A stretch of DNA of 18,746 nucleotides from Fibrobacteraceae bacterium (GTDB lineage Bacteria > Fibrobacterota > Fibrobacteria > Fibrobacterales > Fibrobacteraceae). Under the pieces are notes generated by a model. That model was not told the origin of the DNA. It made no database searches and saw nothing but the letters and a program-made list of their open reading frames with translations. Shown here piece by piece: positions 1-7,967 of this stretch; within the stretch, counting starts at the first letter, position 1, and each line of letters begins with the position of its first letter. The stretch is from NCBI GenBank assembly GCA_021443045.1, contig JABUUT010000012.1, positions 1 to 18,746 of the forward strand, given 5' to 3'. The position numbers and the translations under genes were made by a program.

Positions 1-168
1 GAGCCTTCCGAACCTCGGGAACTGAAGCTGAAGGACTTCGACAAGATTGCCCTCTCCGTGAAGGGTGGCGAAGTTTTCTGCACCGTAGGCGAAGGAACCC
101 CCGTGGCCCTGGAAATCGGCGGAAAGGCAGTGACCTGCGACATCCCCGACGGAAACGGAGTGCATTAG
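1..168 (+). CDS. C-terminal fragment of an unidentified protein
   Basis: Frame 1 is open from the window edge to a TAG at 166-168 and gives the last 55 residues of a protein. The tail is rich in Gly, Val, Lys and Glu, with alternating hydrophobic residues (ALSVKGGEVFCTVGEG and PVALEIGGKAVTC), which suggests a beta-sandwich or accessory domain. Two Cys residues are present and no membrane segment is visible. Codons are richer in G and C than in the genes that follow. I do not recognise the family. The fragment is too short to say whether it is an enzyme or an accessory domain of a secreted protein. Confidence 0.6.
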   Translation, partial: EPSEPRELKLKDFDKIALSVKGGEVFCTVGEGTPVALEIGGKAVTCDIPDGNGVH

Positions 169-189
169 TTTTTAGATTCCAGAATTTTG

Positions 190-195
190 TATATT
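190..195 (+). promoter_or_regulatory. Candidate -10 element (TATATT) before the 202-2075 gene group
   Basis: TATATT lies six bases before the ATG at 202. No Shine-Dalgarno sequence lies between them and no convincing -35 box lies upstream. If this is the -10 box, transcription would begin at or next to the start codon, giving a leaderless message. Similar TATATT elements precede other genes in this window (4238, 12916, 16439). The call rests on position and similarity only. Confidence 0.3.
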
Positions 196-201
196 GAAAT
201 T

Positions 202-384
202 ATGAAAAAGCTAAAAGAAAAAGTAATTGCATACCTAAAATCTTTAAATTGGATTGTGCTTTTAGGTCTTGCGGCCTTCTGCATAGGCCTAGCCATTGTT
301 AACAACATTCGTGTAGACGACGAAAAGTCTGTAGAATGGATTGGCACCCAAGACATTATGCAAAAACCGGAGGATGTACTCTAA
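202..384 (+). CDS. Small single-span membrane protein (60 aa)
   Basis: The 60-residue protein has a basic N-terminus (MKKLKEK), one hydrophobic span at about residues 17-35, and a short acidic tail with WIGTQDIMQKPEDVL. The charge pattern puts the tail outside the cytoplasm. ATG at 202 was chosen over an in-frame TTG at 187 because TATATT lies between them. Its TAA overlaps the ATG of the MauE-like gene (TAATG), so the two are probably translated together. I recall that MauE/DoxX-like genes in other bacteria can be paired with an anchored rhodanese. This protein looks like such an anchor without the catalytic domain, but that is a guess. Function unknown. Confidence 0.65.
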   Translation: MKKLKEKVIAYLKSLNWIVLLGLAAFCIGLAIVNNIRVDDEKSVEWIGTQDIMQKPEDVL

Positions 385-1079
385 TGCAGTGCAATATTCG
401 CAATACTCTTTTTTCCGGTGTACTTCTTTTAGCGGCCTCTATCTTAGTTTCGATTGGCGTGGCAGAAATCTCTTTTCCAGAATCTCTTCTAACATTTACC
501 GACCAAGACTGGCTTATTAATTTGTGGCCAAAAGCTTGGAAGTACAATATTCATGTGGGCCTTGGGGCCATTATTGTTGCAGGAATATTGATTGTTCCTG
601 CATACAAGTTGCAACGGGATTTTGCCATTCGGGCTTTAGAAACCTTATGCCGTATTGGAATTGGTGGAATGTTTATTTTTGCCAGTATTTTTAAAATACA
701 AGACCCCCATCAGTTTGCCACATTAGTGGCCCAATACCAGTTTTTTTCTGCCATGCACCTAGATTTTGTGAACAACTTTTTTGCCTTGGTGTATCCTCAA
801 TTTGAACTCTGGTTTGGCCTAGCCATGATTTTTACTCCATTTGTAAAAGAATCGGCCTTTGCCATTTTTTGGATGTTTATTTCATTCATTATAGCTTTGG
901 CTTGGGCTTTGGCTAACGATTTGGGCATTACTTGTGGCTGCTTTGAGCTGGAAGGTGCTCAAGACAAGGCAGAAGCATGGACAAGCCTTATTCGCGATCT
1001 TGTTTTAATTTGGCCCACCCTGTGGTTAATGCTACGCAAGAACAACAGCCTTATTTCTCTCTGGTACCCCCAAAAGTAA
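384..1079 (+). CDS. MauE/DoxX-type integral membrane protein
   Basis: The 231-residue polytopic protein has about six hydrophobic segments, roughly at residues 8-28, 56-75, 87-106, 128-152, 157-178 and 199-216. The GITCGCFELEG motif, with a CxC pair at Cys184 and Cys186, is followed by a segment like 'W.sLiRDlvLiwptLwL'. This resembles the MauE (methylamine utilisation) branch of the DoxX-like membrane proteins, whose known member is needed for disulfide-containing methylamine dehydrogenase maturation. No mau genes are present, so a redox or thiol role is inferred only. ATG at 384 was preferred over an upstream in-frame ATG at 336 because GGAGG at 369-373 sits ten bases before it and the upstream start would overlap the preceding gene. 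The next gene begins three bases after the stop. Confidence 0.7.
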   Translation: MQCNIRNTLFSGVLLLAASILVSIGVAEISFPESLLTFTDQDWLINLWPKAWKYNIHVGLGAIIVAGILIVPAYKLQRDFAIRALETLCRIGIGGMFIFASIFKIQDPHQFATLVAQYQFFSAMHLDFVNNFFALVYPQFELWFGLAMIFTPFVKESAFAIFWMFISFIIALAWALANDLGITCGCFELEGAQDKAEAWTSLIRDLVLIWPTLWLMLRKNNSLISLWYPQK

Positions 1080-1082
1080 TCC

Positions 1083-2075
1083 ATGAAAAGTTTTCCCATC
1101 AAAATTATTCTGTTGATTATTCTCGTGATGGGGGGTGTAAAAATATACCTAAAGAGGGCTGTGGAAGAAAAAGCTTTTGAAGAAAGGGAAAAACTTGTTA
1201 TACAAACAAATGAATGCCTAGATAATGGCCAGTGGAAATGTGCCGAAAAAGGCATATCCGAGCTTTTAAAACAAGAACCTGAAAACGAAAATTTAAAGCA
1301 GCACATGGCCGGAATTCTTATGGAACAAGGCCGATACCAAGATTGCATACGCTGGATAGAAAGAAATAACCTGAACACATCCGACGCAGAATTTCTCAAA
1401 AAAAAGTCCGAAGCCCTAATTAAGGAAATTGAGGAACTGGGCATTGAAGAGTCCAAGCATTTTCGTTTAGAATTTGAAGGCAATGTTTCACGGCAAGACG
1501 TTGCCGAAGCCTTGGCCGTTCTTGAAGTGGCTTACGATTCCTTGGCCCGTCTTTTTAACTTTTATCCCGAAAATAGATTCCACTTGGTGCTTCACCAAAC
1601 CACAGAATTTCAGGGTGTTGGTAAAAGACCGGAATGGGCAGCCGCCGTATTTGACGGAAAATTGAGAGTTCCTACCAACTTAATGCAATATAGCGAAATT
1701 TATCGCCCCATTATGTTTCATGAACTAACCCATGCCTTTGTGCGAGACATTAGGTGGAGCAACATTCCATTATGGATAAATGAAGGAATCGCTCAAATCA
1801 TTGACGGTTCCAACAACACTAAGCCAGAATCCTCCTACATTCCTTCTGTAAATGAATTAACAACACCCTTTGTGGAACAAAGCAACAGCACCAAGGCAAC
1901 GGTACTTTATTGGTATTCCCTTCAAATGGTTAAAGAAATGCTTCGCATCAATCCATCTTTTAGCCATTTAAGACAATTCATCGAAAGCCTCAAGAAAGAT
2001 GCCACCGATGAAAGTCTCAAAAAATTTTATGGGGTAACAACCCAGCAACTACTTAACTCAGTAACCCAGAACTAG
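1083..2075 (+). CDS. Membrane-anchored gluzincin-type metallopeptidase
   Basis: The 330-residue protein has an N-terminal hydrophobic anchor at about residues 5-22. A helical TPR-like region with paired Cys follows at about 30-115, then a peptidase domain. HELTH at residues 213-217 supplies the two zinc-binding His and the catalytic Glu214. Glu234 in LWINEGIAQ is the likely third zinc ligand. This HExxH...E spacing fits the 'peptidase MA' gluzincin group. All catalytic residues are present, so it should be active, probably in the periplasm facing the membrane. The substrate is unknown. It is the last gene of the 202-2075 group. Its TAG stop shares the sequence CTAG with the stop of convergent prfB. 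Confidence 0.75.
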   Translation: MKSFPIKIILLIILVMGGVKIYLKRAVEEKAFEEREKLVIQTNECLDNGQWKCAEKGISELLKQEPENENLKQHMAGILMEQGRYQDCIRWIERNNLNTSDAEFLKKKSEALIKEIEELGIEESKHFRLEFEGNVSRQDVAEALAVLEVAYDSLARLFNFYPENRFHLVLHQTTEFQGVGKRPEWAAAVFDGKLRVPTNLMQYSEIYRPIMFHELTHAFVRDIRWSNIPLWINEGIAQIIDGSNNTKPESSYIPSVNELTTPFVEQSNSTKATVLYWYSLQMVKEMLRINPSFSHLRQFIESLKKDATDESLKKFYGVTTQQLLNSVTQN

Positions 2076-3191
2076 CCGTTTGAGACGTTTTCACCCAAAC
2101 TGGTACTCAGCAAGTAGGCATTAATAAAAGGCTTTATTTTTCCATCAAGAACACCTGCCGTATCCGAGGTTTCCACCCCTGTACGCAAGTCTTTTACCAT
2201 CTGGTAAGGCTGTAGCACATAGCTGCGAATCTGGCTCCCCCACTCCACCTTTTTCTTTTCTGCCATGCGTGCATCTCGTTTGGCTTCTTCTTCTAGGCGG
2301 TAGTGTTCGGCCACCATGGTCTTAAGCATTTTATAGGCCGTTTCGCGGTTTTGAATCTGGGAGCGTTCCGTTTGACAACTGGCCACAATACCGGTTGGAA
2401 TATGAGTCATGCGCACCGCAGAATCGGTCTTGTTGATGTACTGGCCACCAGCACCACTACTGCGGTAGGTATCCACGCGAACATCAGCCATGTCTAAATC
2501 AAATTCCACATCTTCGTGTTCGGGGTACAGGTATACGGCGGTAAAACTAGTATGGCGGCGGGCATTGGCATCAAAGGGGCTTATACGCACCAAGCGGTGT
2601 ACCCCAATTTCAGACCGAAGTAAACCGTAGGCATTTTCACAAGTCACTTCTATTGTGGCGCTCTTAAGGCCAGCATCCTCAGCTTCCTGGTAGTCCACCA
2701 CCTTAAAGTCCATCTTTTCACGTTCAAAAAAATGGGTGTACATGCGAAAGAGCATCAACGCCCAATCTTGAGACTCCGTGCCCCCAGCACCAGGGTGTAT
2801 TGAAAGAAGACAGGCACAGCCATCATCGGGGCCATTAAGCATCTTCTTAAATTCCATTTCTTCAACTTTTGCTTTTAACGCCCCAATATCTTCATCAATA
2901 GAGGCCGTAAGGTCAGCAGACTCCTCCGCCTTACTCATTTCATAAAGCTCAGCAAGGTCGTCGCAAGTGGCAGAAACATTTTTCCAGGACTCCAGTAAAT
3001 CACGAAGATTACCTATTTTCTTCATCATAGACTGAGCCTTATCCTGGTCGTTCCAGAGATTAGGGTCTGCCGAATCTTTTTCTAATACAAAAAGTTCCTC
3101 GGTCTTTGCCTCCAAGTCAAAGATACCCCCAGAGCTTGTCGATGCGGGTGCGGAGGTCGATAAGCCCAGTGTGAGTGGTCTGAAAAGCCAT
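2072..3191 (-). CDS. prfB: Peptide chain release factor 2, with programmed +1 frameshift
   Basis: RF2 recognises UAA and UGA stop codons and releases the finished protein from the ribosome. The main frame (2072-3118) holds the stop-codon reader SPF at residues 204-206 and the catalytic GAGGQ, with GGQ at 248-250, close to E. coli numbering. It lacks a usual N-terminus. Reading upstream on the minus strand, a second frame starts with ATG at 3191 (MAFQTTHTGLIDLRTRIDKL...) and runs 24 codons to a TGA at 3119-3117. A +1 shift there joins the frames and gives 372 residues, normal for RF2. The gene starts eight bases after the stop of the foldase gene and is probably its operon partner. The sequence at 3116-3130 matches the known RF2 autoregulatory slip site, so the interruption is regulation and not decay. 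Confidence 0.96.
3116..3130 (-). promoter_or_regulatory. RF2 programmed frameshift site
   Basis: On the minus strand the site reads GGGGGTATCTTTGAC. It contains a G-rich Shine-Dalgarno-like stretch, the slippery codon CTT at 3122-3120, the in-frame stop TGA at 3119-3117 and a following C at 3116. This is the E. coli arrangement almost base for base. When RF2 is scarce the ribosome stalls at TGA, slips +1 and completes RF2; when it is plentiful it stops. The stop is UGA, which RF2 reads and RF1 does not. Confidence 0.95.
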
Positions 3192-3199
3192 GGAAGCCT

Positions 3200-4207
3200 C
3201 TACTTGGAAGCGCCGATGGCTTCTGGTGGAGTGTACTTTTTGTCTAGGTATTGAACCTTGTAAACCTTTCCCAGATTGTCTAGGTAGGCCTTCAACTTCA
3301 TTTGACGATCCTGTTCAGCCTGAACTCGTAGAATGTAGTCAATCTGATGTTTGTAGCTTTCATACTTGCCGTCATTCTTTTCGGTAAGCATAAAGATGGA
3401 AACACCATCTTTTTCGGTAATAACATCAGTCATTTCGCCCACCTTAACTTTGGCAACTGCTTTGGCAAAGGCGTCGCCCTTGCTCTTTGCCAAAAACTTG
3501 TTCATAACACCACCTGTTTTTTTGGCATCCTTGTCGTCGCTGTATTGGGCTGCAAGCATGGCAAAAGTGGCCTTCTTAGCACGAACCTGGGCAGCTAGGC
3601 CCTTAAGCATGTCTTTGGCGTCGGAAATTTCTTGTGCAGACTTGCCCTTGGTAGAAAGGAAAATTCGGGCACCGCTAATAGTGTCGTTTATCTGAGCCTT
3701 GCCCTTATTCAGTTCCCAGAAAGCCTGACGCTGTTTTTCAGTAGGATCTGTAGGATAGGGAACCTGTTTTTCCAAAATGGCTTCGCTTTTCAGCTGGTCT
3801 TCAATCTTTTCACGGAACTGCTTGTCGGTCGTCTTGGACTTTTTCAGTTCGGCTTGGAAGGCTTCTTCAGAAGGGAACTGGGCCTTGAAAAGCTTAACCG
3901 TACTATCCACCTTGGAAGAAGCCACTTTGATGCCCTGTTTTTTGCATTCAAGTTTAATCAGTTCCTGACCAACCAGATTGTCAATTACGGCATAGCGCAA
4001 CTGGGTCATCATTTCTTCCGTTGGCTTTTTGCCACGAAGTTGCTGGGCCCCCAGCATTTGTGCCAAACTATCGATTTTACCGGCAGAAATACCCACTTTT
4101 TCAACGCGGATAACGTCCATGCTCTTGCTGTTTAAAAGTTGAGCGGAAGAAAGACCGGCTGCAACCATTACAGTGAGAATACCACGAGATACAAATTTCA
4201 AAGACAT
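3200..4207 (-). CDS. Secreted parvulin-type peptidyl-prolyl isomerase (SurA/PpiC-like)
   Basis: The 335-residue protein has a signal peptide ending near ALSSAQ-type residues 18-23 (AAGLSSAQ). A helical SurA-N-like chaperone region at about 40-160 is followed by one parvulin domain at about 178-277, ending in VGEMTDVITEKDGVSIFML. A Lys-rich C-terminal helix follows. Parvulins speed prolyl isomerisation, and SurA-like members escort outer-membrane proteins through the periplasm. SurA of E. coli has two parvulin domains, so this is a single-domain relative nearer to PpiC/PrsA in size. The start ATG at 4207 has AAGGA about seven bases upstream. prfB follows eight bases after the stop. The family call is firm. 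The chaperone role is inferred. Confidence 0.8.
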   Translation of the reverse strand: MSLKFVSRGILTVMVAAGLSSAQLLNSKSMDVIRVEKVGISAGKIDSLAQMLGAQQLRGKKPTEEMMTQLRYAVIDNLVGQELIKLECKKQGIKVASSKVDSTVKLFKAQFPSEEAFQAELKKSKTTDKQFREKIEDQLKSEAILEKQVPYPTDPTEKQRQAFWELNKGKAQINDTISGARIFLSTKGKSAQEISDAKDMLKGLAAQVRAKKATFAMLAAQYSDDKDAKKTGGVMNKFLAKSKGDAFAKAVAKVKVGEMTDVITEKDGVSIFMLTEKNDGKYESYKHQIDYILRVQAEQDRQMKLKAYLDNLGKVYKVQYLDKKYTPPEAIGASK

Positions 4208-4237
4208 TTTTATTCCTTTTTAAAATTTTACGGCTGT

Positions 4238-4246
4238 AATATAGCA
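4238..4246 (-). promoter_or_regulatory. Candidate extended -10 promoter for the foldase-prfB pair
   Basis: The minus strand reads TGCTATATT, a good match to an extended -10 (TGnTATAAT, one mismatch in the hexamer). Transcription would start near 4231 and leave a leader of about 24 bases containing the AAGGA ribosome binding site. No good -35 box was seen, which fits an extended -10 promoter. Confidence 0.4.
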
Positions 4247-4310
4247 AAATCAGAGGGGGCAGATATAATATAAGATGCAACTTTCCCCCATTTTATTCGC
4301 ATTTTAGGTA

Positions 4311-4324
4311 AGCCCATTAGGGCT
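4311..4324 (-). terminator. Small hairpin just after the 4328-5437 gene
   Basis: AGCCC at 4311-4315 and GGGCT at 4320-4324 form a five-pair GC-rich stem with loop ATTA, three bases past the stop codon. No run of T follows on the minus strand, so it is a weak terminator at best. It could instead protect the 3' end of the message. Confidence 0.35.
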
Positions 4325-4327
4325 CCT

Positions 4328-5437
4328 CTAATCATTTTCAAAACCAGCTTCTTCTGGTTCTTCCACAATCCAGTCCTTCACCTTCTCTGCCAGAGAATTT
4401 TGAGAATCGTTTTCCAAAGTGTCGGCCAAAATGGCTAGACCTGCAGGGTCCAGAGCAGCAAGGTCTTCACTAAAGCGATCTATATAGCTTTCTAGTATAG
4501 TGTAGCGCTTCAGGCTGGCTAAAAGTTGCATATAGTCTAAATCAGCATTATTCCCACAGCGGTACTTTTCATGTTCCAGTAAAAGACTGTCGGCTTCGTC
4601 TTCTTTTAACAAACCACAGAGCCGCCCCAGGTTAAATACCTTAGGGTATTTTTCGTACAACTGTCTTGCAATTTTTAAACAATCACTCTTGCGGCCTTCT
4701 TTATCGGCAATGGCTGCTAAAAGGTCCAAATAGCTTTCTTCATCTTCGGCACCTGGGTCACGAACATCGCCCACCCATTGCTTACAAAGTTCCAAATTAC
4801 CAGCCATGAGGTAGGTATAGGCAATATCAATTAAGGTGGCATTACTTTTGTCGGGGTCCTTAATTAAGGCGGCCTTGGTGTACATAGCCATATCCTGAAT
4901 ACAATCGGCCATATCGCAAACACCATCCAACACATCCCCGGCATTCACCAGGTCATTTTCGGATACAGCCAACACCAGTTCTTCCATTAAAGACTGGGCC
5001 TTTTCCCTTGGCAAAAATTCATCCACCGACATAAAAATAAGGCTGCGCCCCTCTTCGCCCACATGACGAATGGCCATGTCATGAACCAAGTCCGACAAAT
5101 AATCCTTATCTTCAAATTCCCTAGCCAGTTCAATAAAGAACGTGCCCGCGTCATAAAAAATGCCGCCCCAGTATTCATCGTAATCGTCATCATCCATGCG
5201 AGAGCAAATAAAATCACAGCGCATGATCCAAGCTAAAAGTTCCAGCTTTACCTTGGTATTTTCCATTTTTTCAATGTCATCTATAGAATAAGACAACGCC
5301 TCATAAAGTTCATCAGGCTGGTGCAACAAGCGGCTCTGACCGCTTATAATTTCTCTAGTGAGAATACGAATTTTTTCATCTTTAGTGCGAGTTACAGCCG
5401 ATCCTGCGGGAGTCTTCCAAACCTTCTTTTTCTTCAT
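4328..5437 (-). CDS. Cytoplasmic helical-repeat protein of unknown function
   Basis: The 369-residue, acidic, Leu/Asp/Glu-rich protein has no signal peptide and no membrane span. The N-terminus is strongly basic (MKKKKVWK). An acidic patch MDDDDYDEYWGG lies at residues 81-92. The second half is a run of amphipathic helix pairs of TPR/solenoid character, for example NATLIDIAYTYLMAGNLELC and later LDYMQLLASLKRY. It loosely recalls DUF6880-type proteins, but I cannot confirm that. ATG at 5437 has AGGA upstream and follows the GLUG lipoprotein stop by ten bases, so the two are one transcription unit. It is probably a protein-interaction scaffold, though the sequence shows no active site. Confidence 0.6.
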   Translation of the reverse strand: MKKKKVWKTPAGSAVTRTKDEKIRILTREIISGQSRLLHQPDELYEALSYSIDDIEKMENTKVKLELLAWIMRCDFICSRMDDDDYDEYWGGIFYDAGTFFIELAREFEDKDYLSDLVHDMAIRHVGEEGRSLIFMSVDEFLPREKAQSLMEELVLAVSENDLVNAGDVLDGVCDMADCIQDMAMYTKAALIKDPDKSNATLIDIAYTYLMAGNLELCKQWVGDVRDPGAEDEESYLDLLAAIADKEGRKSDCLKIARQLYEKYPKVFNLGRLCGLLKEDEADSLLLEHEKYRCGNNADLDYMQLLASLKRYTILESYIDRFSEDLAALDPAGLAILADTLENDSQNSLAEKVKDWIVEEPEEAGFEND

Positions 5438-5447
5438 AAAAGTCCTG

Positions 5448-6869
5448 TTACTTTATCCATAAAAAACTGGGATATCCACCAAATTTGTCAGAGGAACCAC
5501 TCCAAACATTGGATACCCCATTTAATGTAGCTAAAAACGAGCTACTCTTCATGTCGGCACTAGACATGCCACCCTGTTCTGCAAGAGAAATGGATGCCAC
5601 ATCCTTATCATAGAAACTGTTACTTGTGGTTGTGTTAAAAGAAGTGTAGCCAAATCGGGAATTGGCATTTTTTAATTGAGAAACCACTCCAGCATTGTAG
5701 GTATTGTCAATGGTGTTACCATCGACCTTGCCAGCAATACCGCCAAGGTAGGTATTGCCCTCTCCAATAACAGCAGCTATGTTAAAAGCGTCTTTCATTT
5801 CGCTACCCTTGAACATACCCACAATGCCTCCGGCAGCCATGGCCCCCGAACCATTGACCACAGCGGTATTGTAAATTTCTGAAACAACCGATGCGTTGGA
5901 AACACTGGCAAATGCGCCCCCCACATAGCTACTGGAACCTGTGACTTCGCCTTGGTTTCCACACTGGTTCACGTTGGCCTGAATTACATTTCCAACGAGG
6001 CCGCCAACATCTTTAATGCTACTAACCTTACCGGTGTTAATAGCATTCTTTAAAGTGCTCGACATGGCAATGGAGCCTACAACACCACCAATTGTAACGG
6101 TTCCCGAAATCACAGAAGAATTCCTTATATTGGTAACAGAAGAATAAGTGACATTACCTATAACACCGCCTACATAGCCGTTACCTTCAACAGCACCTTC
6201 CATAGACAAATCTTCGACAGAGCCTGCAGCAAATTCTCCAATAAGGCCGCCAACATAGTCTCTAGCCTTAACACTCCCTTTAGCACTGCATTTCACAATT
6301 TTGGAAGAATCGGCTTTACCCACCAACAGCCCCACACGGTCTCCTCCTTCAACCGTTTTGGCATCCAAATTAATGTTGGAAATTTGTGCGGCACGCACAA
6401 AGCCAAACAAGCCTGAGTAAGATAAAGTATCCTTTATGGAGAGACCCGAAATGGTTTTACCATTACCATCAAAGTTTCCGCTAAAAGGCCTGGCACTCAA
6501 CCCCATGGGGTTTGCTCCAAATGAACCAATGGGGCGCCAAGAAGAGGGCAAAGAAATATCCGAGGTCAACTGAAAGAAATATCCGCGAAAAGCCCTTGCC
6601 GAGTCATTTACATGCTTCATCAGTTCCATTAAATCATCAGCAGAGCCAATTTGGTAAGGCTTGCTTTCTGTGCCCTCCCCTTTCCATGATTTAGAAATGG
6701 AGCTATCGTTCCAAACTATAGGGCTGTCATTTTCGCCATTAGACGAACTGGATACACTAGAATCGTCGTTGGACGGGCTGCTAGAAGAATCATCGCCACA
6801 GGCCGTTATAAAAAAAGATGCAAGGAGAGTTGTCCAAAGCGCAACTCTTACGCCATAATTTTTTCTCAT
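5448..6869 (-). CDS. GLUG-repeat surface lipoprotein
   Basis: The 473-residue protein has a lipoprotein signal (FFITAC, lipidated Cys24) and then a Ser/Asp/Asn-rich tether at about residues 25-60. A segment typical of the start of GLUG proteins follows (FSGNFDGNGKTISGLSI, about 129-145). About eight GLUG repeats come next, each marked by a 'yvGGliG' core near residues 178, 205, 232, 259, 287, 315, 345 and 374, a period of about 27-30 residues. The tail (NSFYDKD...MSSADMKSSSF...LNG) is the usual GLUG closing segment. These repeats form beta-helices and occur in adhesins and surface proteins. The location is inferred to be the outer membrane, either face. The gene follows the TonB cluster and is cotranscribed with the helical protein at 4328. 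The start ATG has AAGGGA upstream. Confidence 0.8.
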   Translation of the reverse strand: MRKNYGVRVALWTTLLASFFITACGDDSSSSPSNDDSSVSSSSNGENDSPIVWNDSSISKSWKGEGTESKPYQIGSADDLMELMKHVNDSARAFRGYFFQLTSDISLPSSWRPIGSFGANPMGLSARPFSGNFDGNGKTISGLSIKDTLSYSGLFGFVRAAQISNINLDAKTVEGGDRVGLLVGKADSSKIVKCSAKGSVKARDYVGGLIGEFAAGSVEDLSMEGAVEGNGYVGGVIGNVTYSSVTNIRNSSVISGTVTIGGVVGSIAMSSTLKNAINTGKVSSIKDVGGLVGNVIQANVNQCGNQGEVTGSSSYVGGAFASVSNASVVSEIYNTAVVNGSGAMAAGGIVGMFKGSEMKDAFNIAAVIGEGNTYLGGIAGKVDGNTIDNTYNAGVVSQLKNANSRFGYTSFNTTTSNSFYDKDVASISLAEQGGMSSADMKSSSFLATLNGVSNVWSGSSDKFGGYPSFLWIK

Positions 6870-6886
6870 CAGAATCCCTTTTGGCT

Positions 6887-6937
6887 ACTTCTAAAAACTT
6901 AATTTTAGAAGTGCATTTTGTGAACAAGGCAAAATGC
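6887..6937 (-). promoter_or_regulatory. Two adjacent inverted repeats in the leader of the GLUG gene
   Basis: The first repeat is ACTTCTAAAA at 6887-6896 with TTTTAGAAGT at 6903-6912, a perfect ten-pair stem with a six-base loop. The second starts at the next base: GCATTTTG at 6913-6920 with CAAAATGC at 6930-6937, a perfect eight-pair stem with a nine-base loop. They lie between the TPR gene and the GLUG lipoprotein start, 17 bases before the ATG at their nearer edge. No T-run follows either stem, so they are not classical terminators. They may be an RNA processing or stability element, or a protein binding site. Confidence 0.55.
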
Positions 6938-6980
6938 CAAGACAACGTTATCCAATATACAATTAATTTGTTGCCCCTGG

Positions 6981-7967
6981 CTACCTTTTCTCTCGAATTC
7001 GACGGTAAAACACCTCTGCTTTTTCTTCATCGCCAGCATTTGAATAAATGTGGCCTACATTTTCGGCCCCAATGCGGCCCTGTGCCTTGCCTTGCAGCCA
7101 CGCCTTCATGTAACATTCAAAGGCTTCGTCGTACCTTTTTTGGTTAAAATAAATTTGCCCCAGGTCTACATACAAGTCACCCACCCCTTTTTTGTAGCGG
7201 GTTCCCTCTTCAAGAGTAAAAATAGCCATCCAGGGAGAATTGGCCCTAATGTACATTTGAGCCAGATAACGGCGTGCCGAAACATTTTCCGGGTCTAAAA
7301 GAAGTCCATTTTCCATTTCATTGAGAGCCAGCCTGGTAGAGTCCATATTGCGGTAGTAATGAGAGAGGGTAAAATGCACGTCGGCCCCTGCGGTGGCTGT
7401 CATCTGTAGAGCATTCTGTAGAGTTTTAATGGCGTACTCATAGTCTCCCAGTTTTTCATAGACTTCGGCCAGGCCATACCAGGCATCCATGCGGTCAGGG
7501 TTTAAATTTAAAGCACGCTCAAAATGTTTTTGAGCCAAAGTCCAGTCACGGCCCTTCAAGTAACATTCCGCCAAGGCAAAATGCATATGATCATTTTCTT
7601 CTCCCAGTTCCAGAGCTCTGTTGTAAGCGGCAATAGCTTCCCCAGGGTCTTCGGCCAAATAGTAAAGGTCTCCCAGAAGGGTCCAGGCTTTAACAAATCC
7701 AGGCAGCAATTCTACTGTACGTTTGTAGGCCACCATAGCCACTTCTTTTCGGCCCAACTGAACCAGGGCGTTGCCCAAGTTGAACCAGGCAAAAGGTTCG
7801 TAACGCCCTTCATCAATGGCAGCCCTGTAAAGGGGAACCGATTCCTTAAATTTTCCCTGATCGTAAAGTTCGTTGGCTTTAAAAAAGTAATCGTCGGCAG
7901 CAACAACAAAGGAAGGCACCAAAAATGCCACCCACAACCACAAAAAAATTGCAATTCTACTTAACAA
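6981..7967 (-). CDS. Periplasmic TPR protein of the TonB cluster
   Basis: The 328-residue protein has a signal peptide (hydrophobic residues 5-22, cleavage near VVA-AD). The rest is about nine tetratricopeptide repeats with typical 'W.nLG.al..lg....A...y.ra.el.P' units. TPRs bind other proteins, so this is probably a periplasmic partner of the motor. TPR genes occupy the same place after tonB in Vibrio TonB2 clusters, as I recall. The start is TTG at 7967, supported by AAGGAG seven bases upstream and by the signal peptide that begins there. It overlaps the end of tonB by 11 bases, which implies translational coupling. Confidence 0.8.
   Translation of the reverse strand: MLSRIAIFLWLWVAFLVPSFVVAADDYFFKANELYDQGKFKESVPLYRAAIDEGRYEPFAWFNLGNALVQLGRKEVAMVAYKRTVELLPGFVKAWTLLGDLYYLAEDPGEAIAAYNRALELGEENDHMHFALAECYLKGRDWTLAQKHFERALNLNPDRMDAWYGLAEVYEKLGDYEYAIKTLQNALQMTATAGADVHFTLSHYYRNMDSTRLALNEMENGLLLDPENVSARRYLAQMYIRANSPWMAIFTLEEGTRYKKGVGDLYVDLGQIYFNQKRYDEAFECYMKAWLQGKAQGRIGAENVGHIYSNAGDEEKAEVFYRRIREKR

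Noticed and set aside
2072..3115. Reading prfB as a pseudogene or truncated gene with a TTG start
   Set aside because: The upstream codons and the CTT-TGA-C slip site explain the interruption fully.
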